Origin: Actinomadura cremea | GTDB lineage: Bacteria > Actinomycetota > Actinomycetes > Streptosporangiales > Streptosporangiaceae | NCBI RefSeq assembly: GCF_014648495.1 | Contig: NZ_BMRF01000010.1 | Location: 124,001 to 188,000, forward strand | DNA length: 64,000 bases | Reading direction: 5' to 3' | Shown: positions 42,379 to 50,962 of the stretch, in pieces | Layout: each line of letters opens with the position of its first letter | How positions within the stretch are numbered: the stretch's first letter is position 1 | Program-made: the position numbers and the translations under genes | Notes under the pieces: generated by a model | The model's database searches: none | What the model was told of the DNA's origin: nothing | What the model saw: the letters and a program-made list of their open reading frames with translations, nothing else

Positions 42379-44880
42379 TCACCCCGCCGCGTCGGCGGCG
42401 GCCGTCGTGCGGAGGACGGAGCGGGCGGCGAGGAGCGTCGTGGCCAGAGTGAGGGCGGCGGAGCCGCCGACCACCGCGGCGAGGATCCAGACCGGGCCGC
42501 TCGGTACCGGGGCGCCGAGGACGCTCAGGCCCATCGGCACCAGCGTCAGGCCCGCGACCAGGCCGCCGAGCGCCAGGCCCGCGACCGACACCAGCACCGC
42601 CTCCAGCGCCGCCATGCGCAGCACCTGCCCGCGGGTCGCGCCGACGAGCCGCAGCAGCCGGAACTCGGCCCGCCGTTCGGCGGTCGCGAGCACCTGCGTG
42701 TTGACCAGGGAGATCACCGCGTAGCCGACGACCACGGCGAGCACCAGGTACGCCATGGACGCCTGGGTCCGGTCGCCCTCCGCGTGCATCTCGGCAAGGA
42801 CGGCCGGCCCGGCGGCCCGCATGCCCGGAGCGAGTCCGGACAGCGCGGCCGCCACGCCGGCGTGGTCGGCCCCGGGCGCGACGCTCACCATCAGCTGCGG
42901 AACGAGACCCGAGTCGGTGTGCCCCACCAGGATCGACGCCGGGACGAGCGCCGTCTCGTAGCCGCGCGGCCCGTCGAGGGTCGCGACGAGCGTCAACTCG
43001 ACGCGGGCGCCGTCGCCCAACCGCATGGGGACCGCGTCGCCGATCCGGTGCCCCGCCGCGTACGCGGCCGGGAGCGCGACGGCGTTCCCCCGCAGCGCGT
43101 CGAGGCTGCCGGTGGCCGGACGGAACGCGGTCGTGGCACGCACGCCCGCCGCGGAGACGCCGCGCAGTTCGACCGCGGTGGGCTGCGGGCCCGCCGATTC
43201 CTCCTCGCCCCCGCCGGTGGACGCCGCGACCGGCTCCCGGGGCAGGACGTAGCCGGTGCTGGACACGAACGCCGACACCGCCGCCACGCCCGGCTGCCGC
43301 CCGGCCCGCTCGACCATGCCCGGATCCATGCCGCCGGCGTCCGAGGTGACCACCAGGTCGGCCCGCAGGCCGTCGTCGAAGGCCCGCTGCGCGCCGGCCG
43401 ACTGCGTCGTCTGCATGTAGGTCAGGCCGAGCGCCAGCCCGCTCGCGAGCATCACCGGCATCACCGCGGCGGCGAGCCGGTCGGGGCGGGCCCGCGTGTT
43501 GCGGGCGGCGAGGTCGCCCGCGAGCCCGGACGCGCGCCGCAGCGGCCCCGACGCCCACCGGGCGATCGCGCCGCACAGCGGCGGGCCGAGCAGCCCGAAC
43601 CCGATCGCCCACACCATCGCCGCCGGGGTCGCCACACCGCCCGCGTCCGGACCGGCGGCACCCGCCGTCCCGACCGCCAGCGCGCCGCCGCCGAGCAGGC
43701 AGCCCACGCCCAGGACCAGCCGGACGACGCTGAACCGGCCCGCCGGCACGGCGGCCTCGGCCAGCGCCTCCGTCGGGCGGGTGCGCGCGGCCCGGTGCGC
43801 CGCGACGAACGCCGCGCCGACCGCCGCGAGCAGCGCCGTGCCCGCCCCGGCGAGCAGGGGGAACGGACCCGAGCGGAACGCGATCACGTCCGGCACCACG
43901 CCCGCGCCCGCGAACGCGCCGAGCAGCCACCGGCCGAAGTGGGGGCCGGGATAGCAGGCCAGCGCGGTAGCGACCGCGGCGAGGACGAGCGTCTCGCCGA
44001 GGACCAGCCGGCGGAGCTGCCCCGGGGTGGCGCCGACCGCCCGCAGCAGCGCCATCTCGCGCTGCCGCCGCCGGATCGACAGGCCCAGCGTCCCCGCCAC
44101 CACGAACACCGTCACCATCGCCGACAGCCCGCCGAACGCCGCCGCCAGCGGGATCAGGTCGCCGCCGTCGGCGAGCACGCCCGGCTGCTCGGCCCGGCCG
44201 CGCTCGTCGCCCGTCAGCACCGCGACGGCCCGCCCCTCGACGACCGCCTCGACGTCCGCCGCGATCTTCCCGACGTCCGCGCCGGGCACGGTCAGCAGGC
44301 CGATCGAGTCGATCCGTCCAGACCGCGCGGCCACCCCGTCCTGGACGAAGACGCCGCCGCCGTCCGTCACGCCGGAGACCGTGTACCGCGTGGCGGCGCC
44401 GCGGGCGAGCAGCGTCAGCGGCCCGCCGGGGCGCAGCCCCGCCCGCTCCGCGAGCCCCGCGGAGACGGCGATCTCGCCCGGCCCGGACGGCGCGGCGCCC
44501 GCGACGATCCGGACCGGCGCGAGCCGCGTGGACGACCAGCCGTGCGCCGTCACGTCCACACCGCCGACCCGGGCGGGGAACGAGGCGTCCGGCACCGCGG
44601 CCCGGACGCCCGGTACCGCCGCGAGCCGTCCCGCCAGTCCGGCGTCCAGCCGGATCCGCTCGGGGAACACCAGCTCCTGCACGGTGTCGTGGAACCGCTG
44701 GTCGCCCGTCACCACGATCGGTGCCGCCGCCAGCCGGTCCGGCGGCGCCGCCGTCCGGATGCCGGTTTCCAGCAGCCCGCCGCAGCCGATGACGATCACC
44801 GCGCCGAGGAACATCGCGAGGAACGAGGCGACGAAACCGCCCCTGTGGTGGCGCAGCATGCGCAGCGCGATCCGGGTCAT
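42379..44880 (-). CDS. ABC transporter permease, FtsX/MacB type
   Basis: The product is 833 residues. It is a two-FtsX-domain permease with about ten TMs: RMLRHHRGGFVASFLAMFLG at the N-terminus, then an outer domain; LSIRRRQREMALLRAVGATP and LATAERRAEFRLLRLVGATR mark the two FtsX repeats. The start ATG at 44880 overlaps the ATPase stop as ATGA. Exporters of this layout remove antibiotics, lipids or peptides, or control peptidoglycan hydrolases; the cargo is not evident. Confidence 0.9.
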   Translation of the reverse strand: MTRIALRMLRHHRGGFVASFLAMFLGAVIVIGCGGLLETGIRTAAPPDRLAAAPIVVTGDQRFHDTVQELVFPERIRLDAGLAGRLAAVPGVRAAVPDASFPARVGGVDVTAHGWSSTRLAPVRIVAGAAPSGPGEIAVSAGLAERAGLRPGGPLTLLARGAATRYTVSGVTDGGGVFVQDGVAARSGRIDSIGLLTVPGADVGKIAADVEAVVEGRAVAVLTGDERGRAEQPGVLADGGDLIPLAAAFGGLSAMVTVFVVAGTLGLSIRRRQREMALLRAVGATPGQLRRLVLGETLVLAAVATALACYPGPHFGRWLLGAFAGAGVVPDVIAFRSGPFPLLAGAGTALLAAVGAAFVAAHRAARTRPTEALAEAAVPAGRFSVVRLVLGVGCLLGGGALAVGTAGAAGPDAGGVATPAAMVWAIGFGLLGPPLCGAIARWASGPLRRASGLAGDLAARNTRARPDRLAAAVMPVMLASGLALGLTYMQTTQSAGAQRAFDDGLRADLVVTSDAGGMDPGMVERAGRQPGVAAVSAFVSSTGYVLPREPVAASTGGGEEESAGPQPTAVELRGVSAAGVRATTAFRPATGSLDALRGNAVALPAAYAAGHRIGDAVPMRLGDGARVELTLVATLDGPRGYETALVPASILVGHTDSGLVPQLMVSVAPGADHAGVAAALSGLAPGMRAAGPAVLAEMHAEGDRTQASMAYLVLAVVVGYAVISLVNTQVLATAERRAEFRLLRLVGATRGQVLRMAALEAVLVSVAGLALGGLVAGLTLVPMGLSVLGAPVPSGPVWILAAVVGGSAALTLATTLLAARSVLRTTAAADAAG

Positions 44881-45695
44881 CGGGCGGCCTCGGTGTCGGC
44901 CGCGTCGCCCAGCCGGGCCATCTGTGCGGCGACCCGGTCGACGTCGGGCCGCTCGAGCGACCCGACGAACCGGCCGTCGGCGAGGAAGAGGACGCGGTCC
45001 GCGTGCGCGGCCGCCACCGGGTCGTGGGTGACCATCACGATCGTCTGCCGGAAGTCCCGGACCGCCTCGCGCAGCAGCGCCAGCACCTCCCGCGCGGTCG
45101 CGGTGTCCAGCGCGCCGGTCGGCTCGTCGCCGAACACCACCGCCGGGCGGGTGACCAGCGCCCGCGCGATCGCGACGCGCTGGCGCTGCCCGCCGGACAG
45201 TTCGCCCGGCAGGTGGCCGCGCCGCCCGCTCAACCCGACCCGCTCGATCACCGCGTCCACCTCGGCGGCCCGCGGCCGCCGCCCCGCCAGCCGCAGGGGC
45301 AGCGTCACGTTCTGCAGGACCGGCAGCGCGGGCAGCAGGTTGAACTCCTGGAAGACGAACCCGACCCGCTCGCGCCGGAACCGGGTCAGTTTCCGCTCGC
45401 CGAGCCGGGTGACGTCCACGCCGTCGAGCGTCACCGTCCCCGACGTCGGACGGTCGAGCCCGGCGGCGCACTGCAGGAACGTGCTCTTCCCGGAACCGGA
45501 CGGGCCCATCACGGCGGTGAACGTGCCGCGTTCCAGCCCGATGCCCACCCCGTCCAGCGCGGTGACCGCGGCGCCCGGCCCGCCGTGGACCTTCCGCACG
45601 GCCTCCAGCCGCACCACTTCATCGGTCGCGGGATCCGTGCCGGCGGGCGGTGCCGCGGCGGCGTTCGCGAAGGTCCTCACCAAGGGGTTCGTCAT
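44877..45695 (-). CDS. ABC transporter ATP-binding protein, MacB/LolD type
   Basis: The product is 272 residues from ATG 45695 (ATG 45701 and longer frames exist; GAGG sits 9 nt before 45695). Walker A GPSGSGKST, Q-loop FVFQEFNLLP, signature LSGGQRQRVAIARAL, Walker B VVFGDEPTGALD and H-loop VTHD are all present. The subclass motif GEP/DEPTGALD is typical of exporters paired with FtsX-type permeases. Upstream is a perfect 26-bp palindrome likely to control the operon. Confidence 0.92.
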   Translation of the reverse strand: MTNPLVRTFANAAAAPPAGTDPATDEVVRLEAVRKVHGGPGAAVTALDGVGIGLERGTFTAVMGPSGSGKSTFLQCAAGLDRPTSGTVTLDGVDVTRLGERKLTRFRRERVGFVFQEFNLLPALPVLQNVTLPLRLAGRRPRAAEVDAVIERVGLSGRRGHLPGELSGGQRQRVAIARALVTRPAVVFGDEPTGALDTATAREVLALLREAVRDFRQTIVMVTHDPVAAAHADRVLFLADGRFVGSLERPDVDRVAAQMARLGDAADTEAAR

Positions 45696-45750
45696 GCCCA
45701 TGAGCCTCGCGGGGAGGGCCCCCGCCCCGACAGCGTCGACCGGTCCAACC

Positions 45751-45776
45751 GCCCGTCCACCGATCGGTGGACGGGC
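45751..45776. promoter_or_regulatory. Perfect 26-bp palindrome upstream of the ABC operon
   Basis: The left half GCCCGTCCACCGA is followed without spacer by its exact reverse complement TCGGTGGACGGGC. The 26 bp end 56 nt before the ATPase ATG on the minus strand, a typical place for an operator in the promoter or 5' leader. Confidence 0.6.
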
Positions 45777-45781
45777 CGGTC

Positions 45782-45887
45782 GGTCCACCGTGCGGCGGCG
45801 GTCTCCCGGACCGGGCCGTGTGGCCGTCTCGGCTGGTCCGTTCACCGTGCGGCGGCGGGCTCCTGGGCTGGGGCGCGTGGCCGTCTC
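45782..45887. repeat. Imperfect direct duplication of about 50 bp
   Basis: The two copies, 45782-45830 and 45835-45887, share CACCGTGCGGCGGCGG near the 5' end and GTGGCCGTCTC at the 3' end. The second copy has a few inserted bases and several substitutions between. Confidence 0.65.
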
Positions 45888-46033
45888 CACCGGTTACGTC
45901 GGTTCCGCCGGTCATGCCGGTCCGCCCTCTGGCGGGCGGCCGATGCCGGGCGGGCGGGCGTCGATCGCCGTGAAGGCGATGTTCGGCTCGCCGGACGCTC
46001 ACCGTCCGGGCGTCGGCGTCACGGCGTTCCGGG

Positions 46034-47185
46034 CTACCTCGCCCCGCTGCTCACCGGCACGCGCGGCTTCTCGACGGGTGGGGCCGGGGGGCTGGATCGC
46101 AGGCGGGCGCACGCGTAGGCGAGGAACGCGAGGGCGGAGAGCAGGAAGGCGTTCGCGACGAGGGTGGTCGGGCCGTGGAAGCCGTACTCGTCGGGGCCGC
46201 CGTCGCGGGGGGTGAACCACATGGGGGCCACGGCGAACACGGCGTACGCGCAGGCGGCGGGGACGCGGTGGCCGTTGCGGACGAGGACGGCCAGGGCCGG
46301 GACGATCCACACCCAGTGGTGCGCCCAGGAGATCGGGGAGACGAGCAGGCCCGTCGTGCCGGTGACGGCGACCGCGGCGAGCCAGTCGCCCCGGCGGACC
46401 CAGGCGACGGCGAGGGCGAGGCCCCCGAGGGCGATCACGAACGGGACGAACGTGTACCAGCCGTCCACGTGCTCCGCCCCGTTCAGGATCCGGATGGCCG
46501 CGCCGTACGGGGACTGGTTGCTGATGTACGGGGCGCCGACGCGGGACGTGTCGAGGAAGGTGTGCGTCCAGTAGGTGCGGGACGCGTCCGGGGCGACGGC
46601 CCACGCGGCGAGGGTGCAGGCGGCGAATGCGGTACCGGCGACGGCGGCCGATTTCGTTCGCCGGGTGGCGATGAGGAGCAGGATGAAGATTCCCGGGGTC
46701 AGTTTTATCGCCGTCGCGATGCCGATTCCGATTCCGATCGTCTTTCGCTCCGCGGCGCGCTTCACGTCGAACATGATCAGCGCGAGCAGGAACAGGTTGA
46801 TCTGCCCCTGGTACAGCGAGTGCCACATGGGCGCGAGGACGAGCCCGGCCGCGACCGTCGCGGCGACGACGGGACGGGACGGGCGGCGGCCGGCGAGTTC
46901 GAGCGTCACCGTGCAGGCGTAGGCGAACGCGGCGACGGACGCGAGTTGCCAGGCCACGCGGGTGACGGTGAGGGGAAGCGCGGACAGGGGCGCGAACAGG
47001 AGGGCGGCGAACGGGGTGTTGGTGAACCAGTGTTCGGCGTGCTGGTCGAGGTAGAGGCTCGCGCCGTCGGTGAGGGCCTCGCCGCCCAGCATGTAGATGC
47101 GGAAATCGAGTGAGTCGTAGGCCGCGGCGAAAACCGCGACCGCGATCAGTTCGATGGTGAGGGCCGTGTACGCCAGCCGTTTCAC
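46034..47185 (-). CDS. GT87-like (DUF2029) polyprenyl-phosphate-mannose-dependent mannosyltransferase
   Basis: The product is 383 residues, GTG start at 47185 with GGAGG 6 nt upstream. It has 9-10 hydrophobic helices. The first outer loop shows the GT-C-type acidic pair region AAAYDSLDFRIYMLGGEALT and YLDQHAEHWFTNTPFAALLF. Family blocks include MWHSLYQGQINLFLLALIMF and ISWAHHWVWIVPALAVLVRN. Relatives such as PimE use polyprenyl-phosphate mannose on the outer membrane face to extend phosphatidylinositol mannosides or other lipoglycans. Confidence 0.87.
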   Translation of the reverse strand: MKRLAYTALTIELIAVAVFAAAYDSLDFRIYMLGGEALTDGASLYLDQHAEHWFTNTPFAALLFAPLSALPLTVTRVAWQLASVAAFAYACTVTLELAGRRPSRPVVAATVAAGLVLAPMWHSLYQGQINLFLLALIMFDVKRAAERKTIGIGIGIATAIKLTPGIFILLLIATRRTKSAAVAGTAFAACTLAAWAVAPDASRTYWTHTFLDTSRVGAPYISNQSPYGAAIRILNGAEHVDGWYTFVPFVIALGGLALAVAWVRRGDWLAAVAVTGTTGLLVSPISWAHHWVWIVPALAVLVRNGHRVPAACAYAVFAVAPMWFTPRDGGPDEYGFHGPTTLVANAFLLSALAFLAYACARLRSSPPAPPVEKPRVPVSSGAR

Positions 47186-47328
47186 GTTGGTCCTCCGTCC
47201 GGTGCGGACGGCCAACGATCGCGAATGGCGCGCGGCCGTCGCGTCGGGCCGGAGATCACATTTCCCGGTGGTTCCGTAGCCCGGGGGATTAAGCCCGTGG
47301 GCCAATGTGGAAGGGGCCGCGCGGTCGT

Positions 47329-47334
47329 TACGAT
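47329..47334 (+). promoter_or_regulatory. -10 box of the two-component operon
   Basis: TACGAT lies 6 nt before the ATG at 47341; no Shine-Dalgarno precedes that ATG. Confidence 0.5.
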
Positions 47335-47340
47335 CGGCGC

Positions 47341-48438
47341 ATGTCCTCAGCCCTGGATCGCCGGGTCGTGTGGACGGTCCTGGCCTGGTGCGGGGCGGTC
47401 CTCTATCCGATCGTCGTGCAGGTCACGTTCCTGAGCGGCGGAGGGGGTTTCCGCGGGACGAACGTGCTGCTGTCGGCCGCGCTGACGGCGCTGGTCCTCG
47501 GGATGCTGCCGCGCCGGCCGCTGCCGATGTACGCGGTGCTGCTGGTCGCCTGGACCGGGGCGATGCTGGCCATGCAGAACGGCGTGGTGCTCCTGCTCCA
47601 CGTCGTGCTCATCGACGTGGGGCTCGGATTCGTCGCGTCCGTGCGGTCCCGGCGGGTGTCGCTGGCCCTGGCCGCGGGGACGCTGCTCCTCCAGCTCGGC
47701 ATCGTCGCGGCGTTCATGAGCGCCGACGAGAGCCTGCTCCTGGCGATCCTGCTGGGGATCGTCGTGGCGTGGACGGCGGGGAACTCGGTGCGGGCGCGGC
47801 GGGAGCACGCGGACGCGCTGCGGGCGCGGGAGACGGAGCGGGCCGTCGCGGAGGAGCGGCTGCGGATCGCGCGGGAGCTGCACGACATGGTGGCGCACAG
47901 CGTCGGGATCATCGCGATCCAGGCGGGCGTCGGGGGGCGGGTGATCGACACGCAGCCCGCGGAGGCGCGCAAGGCGCTGGACGCGATCGAGACGACGAGC
48001 CGGGACACGCTCGCGAGCCTGCGGCGGATGCTGACCGGCCTGCGCAGGGAGGGGGCCGTCGGGCCCGCCCCGGGACTGGACGACCTCGAGCGGCTGGCCG
48101 CGGCGACGTGCGACGCCGGGGTGCGGGTGGACGTGCGGCGCACGGGCGTGCGGCGGGAGCTGCCCTCGGACGTCGACCTGTGCGCCTACCGGGTGGTGCA
48201 GGAGGCGCTCACGAACGTGGTGCGGCACGCGGGGGTGCGGGAGTGCCGGGTGACGATCGGCTACCGGGACGAGGGGCTGGAGATCGACGTCGAGGACGAG
48301 GGGAGCGGCGGGGTGGTGGGCTCGGGGTTCGGCATCGTCGGGATGCGGGAGCGGGTCGCCCTGGTGCGCGGGGAGTTCGCGGCGGGCCCGCGACCCGGCG
48401 GGCGGGGGTTCCGGGTGACGGCGAGGATCCCGGCGTGA
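47341..48438 (+). CDS. NarL-type sensor histidine kinase
   Basis: The product is 365 residues. Four to six N-terminal helices act as a membrane sensor with short loops. The HisKA_3 dimerisation helix contains [20 protein letters not shown] with the phosphorylated His. The HATPase_c domain has [18 protein letters not shown] and [20 protein letters not shown]. It phosphorylates the response regulator encoded directly downstream (GTGA overlap). Such intramembrane-sensing kinases often detect membrane or envelope stress; the signal is unknown. Confidence 0.93.
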   Translation: MSSALDRRVVWTVLAWCGAVLYPIVVQVTFLSGGGGFRGTNVLLSAALTALVLGMLPRRPLPMYAVLLVAWTGAMLAMQNGVVLLLHVVLIDVGLGFVASVRSRRVSLALAAGTLLLQLGIVAAFMSADESLLLAILLGIVVAWTAGNSVRARREHADALRARETERAVAEERLRIARELHDMVAHSVGIIAIQAGVGGRVIDTQPAEARKALDAIETTSRDTLASLRRMLTGLRREGAVGPAPGLDDLERLAAATCDAGVRVDVRRTGVRRELPSDVDLCAYRVVQEALTNVVRHAGVRECRVTIGYRDEGLEIDVEDEGSGGVVGSGFGIVGMRERVALVRGEFAAGPRPGGRGFRVTARIPA

Positions 48439-49091
48439 CGGTGCGGGTGGTGCTCGTGGACGATCAGCCGCTCGTCCGGGCGGGCCTGCGGGTGCTGATG
48501 GCCGACACGTCCGACCTGGAGATCGTGGGGGAGGCCGGGACGGGTGCGGAGGCGGTGCGGCTGGTCGGGGAGGTCGAGCCGGACGTCGTGGTCATGGACA
48601 TCCGCATGCCGGACATGGACGGCATCGAGGCCACCCGCAGGATCTCGGGCGCGCGTGTGGTGATGCTCACGACGTTCGACGACGACGAGTACGTCTACGG
48701 GGCGCTGCGGGCGGGGGCGAGCGGGTTCCTGGTGAAGGACATGGCGCTGGAGGAGATCCTCGCCGCGATCCGGGTGGTCGCGCGCGGCGACGGGCTGATC
48801 GCGCCGAGCGTGACGCGCCGGTTGATCGAGGAGTTCGCGGCACGTCCGGACCCGGCCGGGGAGCCCGCGCGGACGGTGCGTCCGGTCGGGGGGATCACCG
48901 GGCGGGAGCGCGAGGTGCTGACGCTGGTGGGGCGCGGGCTGTCGAACGGGGAGATCGCGGACGAGCTGTTCATCAGCGTCGCGACGGTGAAGGCGCACGT
49001 GGCGCGGCTGCTGGCGAAGCTGGACGCGCGCGACCGCGTCCAGCTGGTGATCATCGCGTACGAGGCGGGGCTGGTGGCACCGAACGGCTGA
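48435..49091 (+). CDS. NarL/LuxR-family response regulator
   Basis: The product is 218 residues, GTG start overlapping the kinase stop by 4 nt. The receiver domain shows [20 protein letters not shown] and [20 protein letters not shown] (phospho-Asp in VVMDIRMP), [10 protein letters not shown] and [20 protein letters not shown]. The C-terminal LuxR helix-turn-helix has [20 protein letters not shown] and [20 protein letters not shown]. The target promoters are not evident. Confidence 0.96.
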   Translation: MTVRVVLVDDQPLVRAGLRVLMADTSDLEIVGEAGTGAEAVRLVGEVEPDVVVMDIRMPDMDGIEATRRISGARVVMLTTFDDDEYVYGALRAGASGFLVKDMALEEILAAIRVVARGDGLIAPSVTRRLIEEFAARPDPAGEPARTVRPVGGITGREREVLTLVGRGLSNGEIADELFISVATVKAHVARLLAKLDARDRVQLVIIAYEAGLVAPNG

Positions 49092-49103
49092 GGTCTACCG
49101 GCT

Positions 49104-49113
49104 GTAGTACTAC
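49104..49113. promoter_or_regulatory. BlaI-type operator
   Basis: GTAGTACTAC is a perfect palindrome and resembles the TACTAC/GTAGTA-type sites of BlaI-family repressors. It covers the position expected for the -35 element when the -10 is TAACCT at 49128-49133. Confidence 0.55.
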
Positions 49114-49127
49114 GCGGGGGCGTCGGA

Positions 49128-49133
49128 TAACCT
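49128..49133 (+). promoter_or_regulatory. -10 box of the BlaI-type gene
   Basis: TAACCT lies 7 nt before the GTG at 49141, predicting a leaderless mRNA. Confidence 0.5.
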
Positions 49134-49140
49134 GGGCTTT

Positions 49141-49521
49141 GTGAAGGGTCTGGGAGAACTTGAACGCACGGTCATGGAGGTCCTCTGGGCGCGGGAGGAC
49201 GCCGGCTCCGGCGCCGCCACCGCGCGGGACGTCAGCCGTGCGCTCGCGGGCGACCGGGACCTCGCCCACACGACCGTCATGACGGTTCTCGACAGGCTCG
49301 CGAAGAAAGGCTTCCTCGCCCGCGAGCGCGACGGCCGCGCATGGCGGTACCGTCCGGTGGAGAGCCGGGAGGGGTACGTGACCGAGTTGATGCTGGGCGC
49401 GCTCGAAGAGACGGGCGACCGTGACGCGGCGCTCGCGCACTTCGTCCGGTCGGTCTCCAGCGACGAGGTCGACGTCCTCCGCCAGGCGTTGGCCGCCCTC
49501 ACGAAGGAACCACCGGCATGA
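49141..49521 (+). CDS. BlaI/MecI/CopY-family transcriptional repressor
   Basis: The product is 126 residues. The winged helix has LGELERTVMEVLWARED, TARDVSRALAGDRDLAHTTV and MTVLDRLAKKGFLARERDGR; the recognition helix and MTVLDRL stretch are the family signature. The C-terminal helix carries the dimerisation region. The GTG start lies on a leaderless promoter with a palindromic site, so autorepression is likely. It is paired with the M56-type peptidase that follows, overlapping by 4 nt. Confidence 0.92.
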   Translation: MKGLGELERTVMEVLWAREDAGSGAATARDVSRALAGDRDLAHTTVMTVLDRLAKKGFLARERDGRAWRYRPVESREGYVTELMLGALEETGDRDAALAHFVRSVSSDEVDVLRQALAALTKEPPA

Positions 49522-50426
49522 CCGGAACCGCCCTGCTCGCATTGATCTCCCTGGGGACCGTCGGCGGGGCGCACGTGCTGTCCCGCGCACGGTGGACGTG
49601 GCGGACCCCGCGCATCGGCATCGCCCTGTGGCAGGCCCTCGGCCTGTGCTGGGGCATCGCCACGATCGGCGCCATGCTCGGCCTGGCGCTGCTGCCGTAC
49701 CAGAACGGTGTCGCGGGCGGGCTGCCCGGCCTCTACAACGACGGGGCCGCCCGGCTCGACACCCTCCACATGGCGGCGCTGCTCGGCGCGGTCAGCCTCG
49801 CCGCGGTGCTGCTGGTCATGCTGACGTTCGCGGTGGTGCGGGTCGTGCGGGCCCGCCGCCGGCACCGGGCGCTGCTCGCGCTGGTGTCGCGCCGCGACTC
49901 GGCCGTCCCGGGCACGCTCGTCCTGGACCATCCGGGCGCCGCCGCGTACTGCGTGCCGGGCGTCCGCTCGTCCAAGGTGGTGGTGAGCGCCGGGACGCTG
50001 GAGCTGCTCGACACCGCCGAGCTGGCCGCGGTGCTCGCGCACGAGCGGGCGCACGCCCGCGAGCGGCACGATCTGGTACTGCTGCCGTTCGCGTCGCTGC
50101 GGCAGGTGTTCCCGCAGTTCCGGCTGGTGGGGCGATGTCTGGACGCCGTGGAGCTGCTGATCGAGATGGCCGCCGACGACCGGGCCCGGTCGGGGCGGCC
50201 GCCGCGCGAGCTGGCGACGGCGCTGCTGCGCTTCGCCGCCGCCCGCCCGGCGGCGGCGCCGTCGGGGACGCTCGGGGTGGCGTCCCGCGACGACATCCCG
50301 GTGATGGCCCGCGTGAACCGGCTGCTGGAGCCGCGCCCGCTGCCGCGCGCGATCCGGCTGGCGGCGACCGCCGCCGTGCCGCTCGTGGCGGGCCTGCCCC
50401 TGCTGCTGATCGTGCTGCCGCACTGA
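49518..50426 (+). CDS. M56/M48-like membrane metallopeptidase
   Basis: The product is 302 residues. Three TMs in the N-terminal half (GLCWGIATIGAMLGLALLPY, MAALLGAVSLAAVLLVMLTF) precede the peptidase domain with AVLAHERAHARERHD (HExxH) and a downstream EMAADDRAR third-ligand region; one more TM is at the C-terminus. It resembles BlaR1-type peptidases without an outer penicillin-sensor domain. By analogy it would cleave or relieve the BlaI-type repressor when triggered, but the trigger is not visible. The ATG overlaps the repressor TGA as ATGA. Confidence 0.85.
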   Translation: MTGTALLALISLGTVGGAHVLSRARWTWRTPRIGIALWQALGLCWGIATIGAMLGLALLPYQNGVAGGLPGLYNDGAARLDTLHMAALLGAVSLAAVLLVMLTFAVVRVVRARRRHRALLALVSRRDSAVPGTLVLDHPGAAAYCVPGVRSSKVVVSAGTLELLDTAELAAVLAHERAHARERHDLVLLPFASLRQVFPQFRLVGRCLDAVELLIEMAADDRARSGRPPRELATALLRFAAARPAAAPSGTLGVASRDDIPVMARVNRLLEPRPLPRAIRLAATAAVPLVAGLPLLLIVLPH

Positions 50427-50466
50427 CACCGGCACTGACAGCGGCACTGACAGCGGCACTGACAGC
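50419..50466. repeat. 12-bp tandem repeat at the convergent stop codons
   Basis: Three perfect units of GGCACTGACAGC (50431-50466) follow a degenerate first copy that spans the peptidase stop codon (50419-50430). The repeat ends 4 nt before the stop of the convergent split-barrel gene. Confidence 0.8.
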
Positions 50467-50469
50467 GGC

Positions 50470-50937
50470 TCAGTCCGCCAGGACGGTCCCGTAGAGGCGG
50501 GTGACGCGCAGGCGGATCACCTGCCGCCGGTCCTTCACCATCTGCTCGAGGAACGCCCGCTCGTCGGACGGGTCGTCGAAGCCGGGGGTCATCGCGAGGA
50601 GCTCCCGGCCGACCGCGTCCCCGGGCGTCTCGGTCACTTCGGACACTTCGGCCGTCCCTTCCGCGACGGCGAACGACATGTGGTCGTCGCTCGACACGTG
50701 CAGGGCGGCGTGCGGGTCGTTGCCGAGCTGCCGCACCTTGGCGCGTCCGGCGACCGTCGAGATCCGGACGGTCCGCGTCCCGGGGTCCCACGTGTGGACG
50801 ACGGTCGACAGGTGCGGGTGCCCGTCGCGCTTGTTCGTGGCGAGGACGCCGAAGGGCTGCGACGCCAGCAGGCGTTCGAGTTCGTCGGTGGCGACGGGCT
50901 TCGGGCCGGGTCCCTGGCCGGGGCCGTATTCGGGCAT
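50470..50937 (-). CDS. Split-barrel flavin/F420-dependent oxidoreductase-like protein (PPOX class)
   Basis: The product is 155 residues. Split-barrel features: LLASQPFGVLATNKRDGHPH, STVVHTWDPGTRTVRISTVA, GRAKVRQLGNDPHAALHVSS. This resembles FDOR-B/pyridoxamine-phosphate-oxidase-like proteins that use F420 or FMN in actinobacteria. Such proteins reduce small heteroaromatic or quinone-like compounds; the native substrate is unknown. The ribosome binding site AGGAG lies before the ATG at 50937. Confidence 0.85.
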   Translation of the reverse strand: MPEYGPGQGPGPKPVATDELERLLASQPFGVLATNKRDGHPHLSTVVHTWDPGTRTVRISTVAGRAKVRQLGNDPHAALHVSSDDHMSFAVAEGTAEVSEVTETPGDAVGRELLAMTPGFDDPSDERAFLEQMVKDRRQVIRLRVTRLYGTVLAD

Positions 50938-50962
50938 GGTGTGCTCCTTCAGAGGGTGACGT

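Larger units (their letters stand above)
45696..46033. other. 338-nt upstream region of the ABC operon
   Basis: It contains a perfect 26-bp palindrome (45751-45776) and an imperfect ~50-bp direct duplication (45782-45830 and 45835-45887). A minus-strand frame continues upstream of the ATPase start and would encode a repeated ETATRP-PG-RRRTV peptide, but its composition looks non-coding and the proper start is at 45695. It borders the end of the GT87 gene. Confidence 0.55.

Noticed and set aside
39995-43930. Long open minus-strand frame of over 1300 codons
   Set aside because: It runs opposite the MMPL gene and then in another frame of the FtsX-type gene, with low-complexity Gly/Arg/Asp-rich translation. 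Both overlapped genes have clear domains.
45696-45890. N-terminal extension of the ABC ATPase to a GTG at 45890
   Set aside because: It would cover the palindrome and the duplication and has odd Arg/Thr/Pro-rich composition; ATG 45695 has a suitable upstream GAGG and matches the family N-terminus.
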